Positions 12,401-22,470 of a stretch of 64,000 nucleotides of DNA are shown piece by piece. The position numbers and the translations under genes were made by a program. Location: the NCBI RefSeq assembly GCF_005239225.2, contig NC_133289.1, positions 14,988,889-15,052,888 on the forward strand, read 5' to 3'. Position 1 is the first letter of the stretch, and every line of letters starts with the position of its first letter. Origin of the DNA: Populus alba (lineage: Eukaryota > Streptophyta > Magnoliopsida > Malpighiales > Salicaceae). Below the pieces are notes generated by a model. The model saw nothing but the letters and a program-made list of their open reading frames with translations. It made no database searches and was not told where the DNA came from.

Positions 12401-13499
12401 TAATTTCTCAAACCATAGAATGAAAATGAAAAAAGGACCAAAGTATAGGAGATTTTTATTTTTTTTGTAACTATCCCTTTTAAAGATTATATCAAACCAA
12501 ACAAATAACAATAAAAAAATGAAGATTAAACTTAAAAAGTGAAAAAATTAAAGGGGATGAAATTATAAAAAAAAATCTAATTTTATAAATTATTCTAAAT
12601 AAAACAAATAATAACCAAAACAACAAGGATCAAATTCGAAGGGATTAACAATTGAAGCGCCTTTTTAAAATTTGAAAAGAACATGAATATAAATCAATGA
12701 GGAGAGAGAGAGAAGGGGGAAAAAAAAAGGAAAGACTGTCATAGCCAAACCAGAAAATCTTTGGGCACACGTGCCGCCTCCTCATGGAGGTGATGTCAAG
12801 GTGATTAAAAAGCCACCGCGAAAAGTGATGTTTGACCACCCAATAGTCCTACATGCACTTGAATGGGATAAAGGCCTCTCATGCATAAAACGCACACATC
12901 ATAACTTTTGTGTGTGTGTGTGTGTATCACATAATTGCCCCTAAACCAACCTAACAATTACAAAAAAGCCTGAGCACAAATACAAAACTGCTTCTAAATG
13001 TAAATTATGAAAAGTCTTTGCCTATGAGCATGTAAGTCATTTTACTGTTCATAAAATATGGCAAAGATTAAAACATCTATAAGCGTAAGACTTGAACAAT
13101 TTTGAGTATAAGGGTATAATGGTCATCTTATCATGCTTCATAAAACAAAGGATGTTATTGCTCTTTTTAAATTTTGAAATGACAAATAAACCATTGTAAA
13201 ATTACTGAATTACCTCCAATAACATCCTTGGTTTTGTTGTCAAGGGAAAAATTGGTTTTTCAGCCTAAAGCTCTATAAAGCCACCCATTCATCCGTTTTT
13301 TTTTTTTTTCATTTTAGTTCCCTAATTTTTGATGTCACCCTTCCTTAACAAATTAGTTTAAATTGGCTTACAATTTGGTCCCATAAGGAATAAATAAAAA
13401 AAAAATGGATGAAAAAAACATTCTGAAGAGTGCATCAATAGTATTTTATAAAGAGATCCACAATGCATATTCTCCATTTTTTTTAGTAATACTTATAAT
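9416..13499. other. Long intergenic stretch
   Basis: No gene is supported over about 4 kb. Visible items: a (GA)n run at about 9796-9812; two direct copies of GAGTGTTGCCCTCA at about 9891-9905 and 9938-9952; a CTT/T-rich tract at 10618-10658; and a (TG)n run at about 12909-12925. Open frames at 10816 and 12645 start at GTG/TTG or in low-complexity DNA and look random. Confidence 0.45.
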
Positions 13500-13690
13500 T
13501 ATAAATATAAAATTCGGTCTGGCTCGGCAGGTTGACCCAAGAATTGTGTGACCTAAGGCCTTAGTTGGGTTTCAAATAGTCAAAACACATGCTCGCAATT
13601 TACCCCGTCAAACCTGGATGACCCGCTAGGTCAACTCGAAACTCGGGTGACCCGATATAACCTAGGTGAGACTTGACCTTCTTTTTTATT
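13500..13690. repeat. Dispersed GGTTGACCC-type repeat
   Basis: A run of GTTGACCC, GGTCAACTCG, GGGTGACCCGATATAACC motifs in a region otherwise poor in G and C. The pattern resembles a widespread plant interspersed repeat; no terminal repeats or target duplication could be set. Confidence 0.4.
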
Positions 13691-13699
13691 TGTTTTATA

Positions 13700-13792
13700 A
13701 ACCTAAAAAAATATAAAATTAATTAATGAATACTTTGCCATCACTTATTTTTTTATAGACTATATTTTTATGGAATGTTTCTTAATTTTTTC

Positions 13793-13835
<43 letters not shown>

Positions 13836-13994
13836 TTCATTCATATTGAATGTTTTTTTAACTTTTCCATGTGGGATAATTATATTTGTCGGAATGAAAT
13901 ACTTCTTAACTTTTTTATATGAAATAACTATATATATATATATAGCCTCCCTCCATTCACATAGATTATTTCTTAATTGTTTTTTTTTTTTATG

Positions 13995-14025
<31 letters not shown>

Positions 14026-14260
14026 GGTATATATGAAATGTTTATTAACTTTTCTATATGAAATAACTACATATAATTTAAATCTACATCAAATGTTTCT
14101 TAATTTTTTTTATATAAAATATTAAAATCTCAAATATTTATTTTTTATTTTTTCTGTGTTAGATAACTCTATATAGATTATATTTACTTGAAATATTTCT
14201 ATATAGAATATTAAAATTTAAAATGTTTTTTAATTTTTTCTAGTTAAACACCTGGCTGAG
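13700..14260. repeat. Degenerate tandem array with (TA)n tracts
   Basis: About five diverged units share a core like GAAATGTTTCTTAACTTTT followed by TATATGAAATAACTATAT, spaced roughly 90-130 bp apart. The units contain (TA)n runs at about 13796-13833, 13930-13945 and 13995-14021. Non-coding. Confidence 0.55.
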
Positions 14261-14913
14261 TTAATTTTTAATTCTTTTAACTATGTTTATAATATCTGAA
14301 TAATATTTTTTAAAAAAATAAATATAAAATCAAACCAAAGTAGCAGGTGCATTTATAAAAATCGTACATTAAGCACGCAGCAGAAGGGCGAGGTCATCAA
14401 TCAGGGTTCACGTGATCCTAAAATCAAATAAATTCCACGTGCCCTCCAACGATCTAGTCAATTCCTTGTAGAATCGCTTCCTTTCCTGTCTGCTAAAGAG
14501 CATTTAAAAAAAATAAAAAAAATCGACATGAGATTCCAAGAGTAGGTCCGGCGGGTAGTTATGTAATTGGAAGGGGCGCCCATTCATCAAAATTTAAGGG
14601 CTAGATTGTCCCAGGTAGGATTGATTGGGGGCAGCTATAAGATTGATCAGGAATCTCCATGTGAAGAGAAGTGGTGGCTCCTTTTTCTCCTCTCTTTTTT
14701 CTTTTTTACAAGTGGGGGCTCCTTCCCTTCCCTTGTGTGTCCTCCAAAAAGTTGTCATTGCATACCACTACTTGTAAGTCCACACGCGCATATTTTTGCC
14801 TCACTTCGAAATACCAAACGGTCAAAAGAATGTGTTTAGAATGCATTACTTACATATATTTTTTTTTTCATTTTCAAGGTCAATTTCCATATAGACTAGT
14901 AGCTTTGAGTTGA
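14261..14913. other. Intergenic DNA with two CACGTG boxes
   Basis: Two CACGTG hexamers lie near 14410 and 14438. No gene start could be linked to them. The open frames at 14567 and 14671 are not supported as coding. Confidence 0.35.
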
Positions 14914-15833
14914 CCAACAGCTAGTGGCGAAGCCACGTGGGTGCAAAAGGGGGCAATTGCCCCGTTAAGTTTTTTTTAAATGTTTATTATATTAGGATAT
15001 TAATATAATAATTTGGGGAGGGTTTGATACATGGAAAGTGGAAAGTTATTGTTTAATTATATTTTAATATAATATATAATATATATTTCCAGCTCATTTA
15101 CTTAAATTTTTTCCTTTTTTTTTGTTTTTTTTACTAATTAATAGAGTTTTTTTTCCTTTTAAGTTGTTGTTGCCTGCTTCTTTTTCTTACGTAATTTTTT
15201 TTCCAAGTCCAGTTTCTTTTGCTTTATGCTTTAGGTAAGAATTTTTTTTAATCTTTTTTTATTTATTTTATTATCTAATTTTAGTTTTATTTTTTTATAA
15301 TTAGTTATTAAAGATATTAGGATTTATGATAATTTAGGGGTTTTGATATGAATGTGTTTAAATATGTTCAAAATAAATATTTGAATTTTTTAATTTAATC
15401 AATTAAATTTTTTTTTTTATTATAAATCAATAAATTAATGTTCATGCAAAAATCACTATTTTTTTGCATCTCTTGTATTGATATAGTAGATTATTAAAAT
15501 TATTTAACTAAGGTCTCTTAGTTCACTATAATTATGGATTAATTATTTAATTGAGGTCTCTTAATTTACAATATACATGTATTAATTGTCATTTTATATC
15601 ACAAATTTATTTGTAATTAATTGTTAACGAGATGCTTGGAGTTAGAAGAGGGTATGGATTTAAATCCCATAAGTTACACTTTCTCTCTCAATATTTTCTC
15701 TTATTTGAAACTACAATATAATATTAAACTTGTTTCATATATTTGACTTAGTGAGTTTATACAACTTTTATGTGTGTGTATAGAAATAATTTAAATGTCT
15801 AAAAATGATTAAGTATAATTTAATCAACATACT

Positions 15834-15895
<62 letters not shown>

Positions 15896-16215
15896 AGTTT
15901 TGATCAATTGATGTGTATTTTGATATGAATATCATATGAAAGATTTAGAATTATTATGCAACGCAACTGACTTTATTATTGTATTAATTATTATGTAGAC
16001 ATTAATGATATAATAAAATCACTAGGTTCATCAATTAATTTAACACGTCACTATAAAAGTATTTCAAGTGTAAATCCCTTAAAAATAAATAGTCATTCAA
16101 AGCTTCAAGTTATGTAACTCAATTAAATTAAAAAAAATCATGTTAAAAAGTTATAGTATTTATTATTAATTTGTCCCCTTATAGAAAAAGCTCTAGCTCC
16201 GCCACTGCCAACAGC
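14914..16215. mobile_element. Non-autonomous hAT-like DNA transposon
   Basis: The element spans 14922-16207 (1286 bp). Its imperfect terminal inverted repeats are TAGTGGCGAAGCCA at the left and CAGTGGCGGAGCTA read inward from the right. It is flanked by a perfect 8-bp direct repeat, CCAACAGC, at 14914-14921 and 16208-16215. An 8-bp target duplication with short termini starting (C/T)AG is the hAT pattern. The interior is AT-rich, carries a (TA)n run and has no transposase reading frame, so it would need enzyme supplied in trans. Just inside both ends are sequences of the type GGGGGCAATTGCCCC / GGGGACAAATT. Confidence 0.8.
15843..15890. repeat. (TA)n microsatellite
   Basis: About 46 bases of alternating TA inside the hAT-like element. 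Confidence 0.9.
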
Positions 16216-17141
16216 TCTTATACACACACACACAATCATACGCTTTCACCCACACACATTTTATTATTTACTATAGTTTCTGGGTTGAGGGTATTTTGAT
16301 TTTTTTGCGTGACTAATTAGTTATTTAATAATTAAATGGGGATATATATATTTCTTTTTGATAAAAATTTTAAATAATTAATCGACTTAGATACTTATAA
16401 TTTCAAAAAAAAATAAAGTTGTTTACCAAAAGTATTTAGGTCTTTTAAAATATATTAAAAAGTCAACTTTGACCTTGCAATAAAGGAAGAATGAACCATG
16501 GATCCAAGTGTATTTTGGTCTTTTAAAAAAAAATTTATAGTTAATCTTAGAAACATGAAAGTTAATTTGGTATTTTTAGCTTGAATTATTATATTTTTAA
16601 TCAATAAAGTTGTTGATACATGTTTACCACACGTTAGCACATGTGGTGCCTATTGATGATCAAACTAGATCTTCTATCGTGTTGTTGGATATCATAATGT
16701 CTTTTTTCTTATGGTATGACACATGTAAATGACAGTGAAACAGTTTGTCAACGTTGAACCTTTATTTATTGTCAAAATTGATTGCACCATTAACCAATTC
16801 CAACCAATATTAGAACCTTGATGAAAGATATTGAGACCTATGAAAACCTTGAGTCATGTAATTTCTCTTATAAATTTACATGTTTTATTTTATGATTTAT
16901 TAATTATCACATCTTCAATCTAACATATCTAATATTTTATTTTGTAGAATTTGGAGAAAGATGCATCTAATTATAATGGATGATAATTAGTTAAAATATC
17001 ACGGCATTTATTGAAAATATAGAGTAAAAATATTATTTTTATTTTTATGTTTTCTAATTTAATTTATCATGTTATAATTTCAAATTTTAAATTCACAGAT
17101 ATATATCATCTCTCTTTTTAATAGCTGACTTTGGGATGCAC
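16216..17141. other. Intergenic DNA flanking the copia insertion
   Basis: A CA-rich stretch (about 16222-16260) and AT-rich sequence without a supported gene. It forms the left flank of the copia insertion and was contiguous with 31253 onward before that event. Confidence 0.45.
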
Positions 17142-17146
17142 ATCTT

Positions 17147-17346
17147 TGATAAGGGAGAATCTCATGATTCTCCATAACATACGCTGCTGCTAATATATAG
17201 CTGTAGGATAATTACGCAATTTATTGTATCCTCATCTTTCCTATTATATAGCAATGTATAGCTGTCGTTATGTTAATATATAATGAATACACGCCTCCTG
17301 ATTAGGTCAAGGAGACATTCAGCCATTCTATTGTCTTGTAAAACAT
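17147..17346 (+). repeat. 5' LTR of the young copia element
   Basis: Starts TGATAAGGGAGAATC and ends GTAAAACAT. The edge is set by the target duplication, which places the last LTR base one position after the canonical CA. Short LTRs of about 200 bp are usual for several plant copia lineages. It differs from the 3' LTR at one noticed base (CATGATTC here, CATTATTC there). Confidence 0.93.
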
Positions 17347-17351
17347 CTTTA

Positions 17352-17364
17352 TGGTATCAGAGCC
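17352..17364 (+). other. Primer binding site (initiator Met tRNA type)
   Basis: TGGTATCAGAGCC, five bases after the LTR. This is the usual plant copia primer site complementary to the 3' end of initiator methionine tRNA. It overlaps an ATG at 17351, so the true gag start is more likely 17381. Confidence 0.92.
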
Positions 17365-17380
17365 TGCTTTACAAATTTCC

Positions 17381-18929
17381 ATGGCCGACACATCTTCTCC
17401 TTCATTCACTGTTCTTCCGCTCAATACAATGGTGCACATGCTCACCATTAAACTGACTTCCTCCAATTACCTGTTGTGGAGAAATCAGTTTGTTCCCCTG
17501 TTAACCAGTCAAGAATTGTTTGGATTTTTAGATGGCACAATCATCGCTCCAAGTCTCATGGTTACAGACTCTAATGGAGTCACAAATCCAAATCCTTCTT
17601 ATAGTTCCTGGTTGCATACAGATCAGATGCTGCTTAGTTTACTTTATTATTCTCTTACAGAGGAGTCTATGAGTGAGGTGCTAGGACTACAACATTCTTA
17701 TGAGGCCTGGCAAGTTCTTGAAGCCTCATTTTCTAACAGGTCAAAGACTCGAGAATTACAACTCAAGGATGAACTTCAGCTGATGCAACGCGGCTCTCGA
17801 TCCATTGCTGAGTTTTCTCGATTATTTAAAGGTCTTTGTGACCAGCTGGCTGCTATTGGTCGTCCCATTGATGACACAGACAAAGTGCACTGGTATTTGC
17901 GAGCTTTGGGACCGGACTACAAAATTTTTTCTACCACCATGATGTCACAGCTTCCATTACCATCATTCTCAGATATTGTTCCCAAAGCCTTAAGTCATGA
18001 GATATTTGCACGTTCTGTCAATCCTGTGCCTTCAAATTCGGTTTATTATGCACATCAGACTTCCAAAATGATAGGAGTCAAGAAATGGAAATCTCGGCCT
18101 TTCATGTCTTCTACACCCTCTGTCAACATGAAATCATCACCCACCTCCTCTGTTTACTGTCAGTTGTGTGACAAAGAGGGACACCTAGCCAAACGTTGCT
18201 GGAGCTTCTTGAAACTCAAGAAGAAGCAATCGACTCACCTTGCTGAAGCCTTTTCTGCCTGCTCTATTCAAGAACTGAATAACCCCGAGTGGTTCCCCGA
18301 CTCTGGTGCAACCTCTCATATGACAAATAATCCTGAAAACTTGGATGATCCTGCTACTTACTCTGGTAATGAAAGGGTGATGGTTGGTAATGGTCAGTCT
18401 CTGCCTATTTCTCACATTGGTTCTGTTTCCACAGTTGTTCCTCACAGTTCCATTCCTTTGTCTAATGTCTTGGTTGTTCCTGGCATTAAGAAGAATCTTA
18501 TTTCTATCAGTCAGCTTACCAAACAAATTAATTGTCGTGTAATCTTTGATTCTCTTAGTCTTATCATACAGGATCGCATCACAGGAACGGTGCTGGGGGT
18601 CGGTCGATGTGAAATGGTCTCTATGTCCTCCATCAGCATCATCATGCTCTTGTTTCAATTCTTTCTGCCCATAAACCGCGTGCTTCTGCTCAGTTGTGGC
18701 ATGCACGCCTTGGCCATCCCAATTATCGTATTATTTCTTCTCTTAACAGATTAGGGTCTATTCTTTGTAGTGATAGATCACTGTCAAATAATTCCAACAT
18801 TTGTGTTGGTTGTCAACTTGGCAAAAGCCACCGTTTACCTTTTTCTTTAAATGATGAACATTGTAGCATGCTATTTGATCGATTACATTGTGACTTATGG
18901 GGTCCGTCACCAGTATCTTTTGTTACTGG
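17381..18929 (+). pseudogene. Copia gag-protease-integrase N-terminal part (frameshifted, split)
   Basis: First part of the copia polyprotein. The start at 17381 (MADTSS, ATG in good context CCATGG) is preferred over 17351, which lies in the primer site. Gag is followed by a CX2CX4HX4C zinc knuckle at 18158-18199 (CQLCDKEGHLAKRC) and an aspartic protease site DSGA at 18299-18310. The frame then breaks at the A run 18611-18614 (one base short). Coding resumes in another frame with the pre-integrase HHCC region (WHARLGHP at about 18697, CVGCQLGKSHRLPF at about 18808). The sequence stops at 18929, where the nested retrotransposon enters. Open frames on the opposite strand here are shadows. Confidence 0.9.
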
Positions 18930-21063
18930 TGTCGCACCCGACATCGCGGCGGCCCTAAAAAATAATAATTCTCTATAATTAATTATGGAAAAAGAACAGA
19001 TTCTGGCATCCGGTTCTTTTAGGAAAAATGTCTTGTTTGAGGAGTCGCCACCTAGTATTATGGTCACTAGGAACCCTAACTGGTCAACAGAGATTCTATG
19101 ACTCGGGATTGGTTACGTAAAAGGGAAGATATTATCACCCCTTAAACGTTCTGCCTAAGGCAGACTGCATTGTTGGTTTTGTCTTAAATTGCTAAATATT
19201 TATTAATTTATGTTGTGATGATTTGTTTATAATATTCCTGACTCTGGCGCCAGTGAAAATTCGAGCTCGAATAATTCCAACTCTGGCGTTGGTAAAAATT
19301 CGTAGCTACGACAAAAATTAGATCAATATAATTTTTTATTCCCTACCCTAGCGCCAATGAATAAATAAATAAAAATAAATTTATTTTTTTACACATGCAC
19401 ACATTTTTTATTTTTTAGCTAAACAAAATAAAAATACAACGAATAAAAATAATATAAATTTAAACTGATATTTTTATTCCTGACTCTGGCGTCAGTGAAT
19501 AAACCAATAAATTTACATTATTTTTATTTATGCATACACATTTTTTATTATTTTTTATTTTTTTTCTACTTTTACTTTTTTCTACCTTTTCTGTTTTTTT
19601 TTTTATTTTTTATTTTTTTATTTTTTTTTCGGGCTGGGCCCAGCTCAGCCCACATGGGCTGGGCTAGACCCAGCCCGCCCGGCCCGCCACTGGCCCAAGC
19701 CAGTGGCCTGGCCGAGCAAAAGCAACACGCGTGCGACAAGCCACGCGTGTTGCTGCGCTGTGCAAGTGAATTAAAATTCACTTGCACAGTAAGCTGCTGA
19801 TAAATTGAAACCAAACGAAAGGCAGAGGAAACGGCTTACCTGGTTGGCCGGAGGCGACGAAGACGATGACAGAGCTCCTTTTGTGTGATTGAACCACGCT
19901 TGGCAGGGCACCCTTTCCACCTTGCCTTGCGCTCTTCTCTCTGGGTTTTGCGTTTCCTTTGCTTCTGGTTATCTAGCCTGTTATCCCGGTTCTTTGAGAT
20001 GAAGGAATGAAGACGATGGCGATGCTAGGGGTTCTTCTTTTTTTATTTGCAGGAGGCGATCAAGAAGACGGTGATTTTAATGTTGGTATTCTGAGTTTGT
20101 TGCTTGCTTTTATCTCTGTATACGATTTTCTTTGTCTCTGTTTTCTACCGATCGTGGTCTTTTCCTTTTGTTTTTCCTCCTTTTCGGTTCTGTGATTCAC
20201 CCCCCCTTTTCTGGGTTTATTCTCCGTTCAATCCCCCCCTTTTTTTCGTTGTTTTCTCTGGTTTTATAGCCACAGATTCCACCGTTACTAGGTAATTAAT
20301 CGACTGTTATTGCAGGAGTAATGGTGGCGGCCGGCAGCTGAAACGTTGAAGAAGATGAACAGTGCTGTGTTCAATGGCCATTTGCATTTTGGTCCTTGGA
20401 ATTCTGAAATCGTGCAATCAAGCCCCTGGATAAAATTTAAATTTGGACCCCTTTATTTCGGCGCTTTTCCAATGTAGTCCTTGGATTTTTAATTTCGAAA
20501 TTTGGACCCCAAACATTAATATTTCTTCAATTAAGCCCCTGAATAAGTTAATTTAATTAAATCCAAAGTCCAATTAAGTCTAAAACTTATCCATTCTCTA
20601 ATTAAACCCCTGATTGAATTCATAAAATTAATTACAAGCTTAATTAAGTCTCCAAACTTATCAATTCTTCAATTAAACCCTTAACTAGATTAATTAAATT
20701 AATTCCAAGCTTAATTAAGTCTCAAAACTTATTAATTCTCCAATTAAATCCTTGATTGGATGAATTAACTTAATTTCAAGCTTAATTAAGTCTAAAAATT
20801 TATCAATTCTCCAGTTAAAACCCTTAATTAGATTAAATAAATTAAATTCCAAGCTTAATTAGATTAATTCTAAAGTTTTAATTAAACTCCAAAAACTTCC
20901 AATCATATTGCCCTTAACCCAAATTTTAATTCATTCTTCATTTATTTCATTTTACTTCTTTTTTCATCATCATTATTATTTTTTCCTTAATTTTTTATCC
21001 TTTTCAATAAATAAAATAATAATCATAATAAAAATAAAAATGATCAAAAATTGGGTTATGACA
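18930..21063 (-). repeat. 3' LTR of the nested element (element orientation)
   Basis: 2134 bp. It reads TGTCATAACCC...GGGTGCGACA on the minus strand. On that strand there is a TATAAAA box (20262-20268 on plus) and, about 420 bp downstream, a CAG|GTAAGC splice-donor-like site (19839). Then come hairpins at 19789-19758 and 19754-19721, smaller GC-rich stems (19707-19687 and 19676-19631), and finally the U5-like end. The several open frames in this LTR (19495-20295) repeat in the other LTR copy, start at non-ATG codons or are low-complexity, and are not genes. Confidence 0.94.
19631..19789 (-). other. Hairpin cluster in the LTR leader
   Basis: Four stem-loops in 160 bp. 19758-19789 has 15-bp arms CTGTGCAAGTGAATT with a 2-base loop. 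19721-19754 has 13-bp arms AGCAACACGCGTG. About 19687-19707 has CCACTGGC/GCCAGTGG. 19631-19676 is a GC-rich stem starting GGGCTGGG and ending CCCAGCCC. The same cluster is at about 27038-27196 in the other LTR. The solo LTR at 38015 has stems in the same order with different arm sequences. Confidence 0.8.
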
Positions 21064-21077
21064 GTTGCCCCCTCTTT
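21064..21077 (-). other. Polypurine tract of the nested element
   Basis: On the minus strand AAAGAGGGGGCAAC directly precedes the LTR start TGTCATAAC. A purine tract abutting the 3' LTR primes plus-strand DNA synthesis and confirms the minus orientation. Confidence 0.85.
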
Positions 21078-21329
21078 ATAATATTTACTATGCAAAGATA
21101 TTGGAAAATTTCATTTTCTTTTATTTTTGTGTAGTAAATTTATAAAGAAAAGTAGATAGAGAAAGAACAGTTTTTTTTTTTTTTTTTAGTCTTGAAAACT
21201 TTAAAAACAGTAGATTGACACACGACCTTTACAAAGAGATGTAGAAATCAAGAAACAAGCCATTTGGAAGACAACCCACTTTTTTTGTTTTTTTTTAAAG
21301 TGGTCTCATTGTGATGAGTGACCTACCCA

Positions 21330-22470
21330 AGTAAAAAAAAGAAAATGAGGGCTCGAAAGCACACTCAAAAGAATGTGAGGGCTCAAAGGCGCACTCAAAA
21401 GAATGTGAGGGCTCAAAGGCACCCAAAAAGGAAGGTGAGTGCTCAAAGGCGCTCGAAAAGGAAAGTGAGTGCTCAGAGGCACTTGAAGGGGAAAGCGAGT
21501 GCTCAGAGGCACTGGTGCTCAGAGGCACTTGAAGGGAAAAGGGAGTGCTCAGAGGCACTCGTGCTCAGAGGCACTTGAAGGGGAAAACGAGTGCTCAGAG
21601 GCACTGGTGCTCACAGGCACTTGAAGGGAAAATCGAGTGCTCAGAGGCACTTGTGCTCAAAGGCACTTGAAGGGGAAAGTGAGTGCTCAGAGGCACTTGT
21701 GCTCAAAGGCACTTGAAGGGAAAAGTGAGTGCTCAGAGGCACTCGTGCTCAGAGGCACTTGAAGGGGAAAGCGAGTGCTCAGAGGCACTGGTGCTCACAG
21801 GCACTTGAAGGGAAAATCGAGTGCTCAGAGGCACTTGTGCTCAAAGGCACTTGAAGGGGAAAGTGAGTGCTCAGAGGCACTTGAAGGGAAAAGCGAGTGC
21901 ACAGAGGCACTGGTGCTCAGAGGCACTGGTGCTCAGAGGCACTTGAAGGGAAAAGCGAGTGCACAAAGGCACTGGTGCTCAGAGGCACTTGAAGGGGAAA
22001 ACGAGTGCTCAGAGGCACTAGTGCTCAAAGGCACTTGAAGGGGAAAACGAGTGCTCAGAAGCACTTGAAGGGTAAGCGAGGGCTTAGAGGCGCTCGAAGA
22101 AGCAAGCGAGTGCTCAAAGGCGCTCGAACAGAAAAGTGAGGGCTCAAAGGCACTCAAAGAGGAAAGCGAGGGCTCAGAGGCGCTCGAAAAGGAAGACAAG
22201 GGCTCAGAGGCACTCGCACAGAAAAGCAAGGGCTCAAAGGCGCTCGAAAAGGAAAGCAAGTGCTCAAAGGCACTCGAAGAGCAAAGCGAGGGCTCAGAGG
22301 CGCTCGAAAAGGAAGGCGAGTGCTTAAAGGCACTCGAAGGAGAAGATGAGTGATCAAAGGCACTTGAAGAAGAAAGTGAGGGCTCAAAAGAGCTCGAGAA
22401 GGAAGGTGAATGCTCAAAGGCATTTGAAAAGGAAAACGGGTGCTCAAAGGCACTCGAAGAGGAAGAAAAG
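21330..22470 (-). repeat. Minisatellite in the 3' region of the nested element
   Basis: About 1.1 kb of variants of a 30-bp unit, for example GCTCAAAGGCACTTGAAGGG plus GAAAGTGAGT. In the centre (about 21500-22060) the unit alternates with a 16-bp partial copy, giving a composite of about 46 bp. Because 30 is a multiple of three, several frames stay open on both strands with 10-residue repeats such as APLSPHILLS. These frames lack other coding evidence and are best treated as by-products of the repeat. Hypervariable tandem repeats just upstream of the 3' LTR are known for Tat-type plant elements. Confidence 0.9.

Noticed and set aside
17351..17380. Copia start codon at 17351
   Set aside because: The ATG overlaps the tRNA primer site; the ATG at 17381 has better context and starts the conserved gag sequence.
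18185..18706. 173-codon minus-strand frame opposite the copia gag and protease
   Set aside because: Antisense shadow of a well-supported coding region; no domain on that strand.
19495..20295. Hydrophobic small proteins in the nested LTR, repeated at 26904-27698
   Set aside because: Low-complexity Phe/Leu frames from T-rich LTR sequence, duplicated only because the LTR is; several begin at non-ATG codons.
21330..22470. CRISPR-like array
   Set aside because: Repeats are directly adjacent variants without unique spacers, inside a plant retrotransposon.
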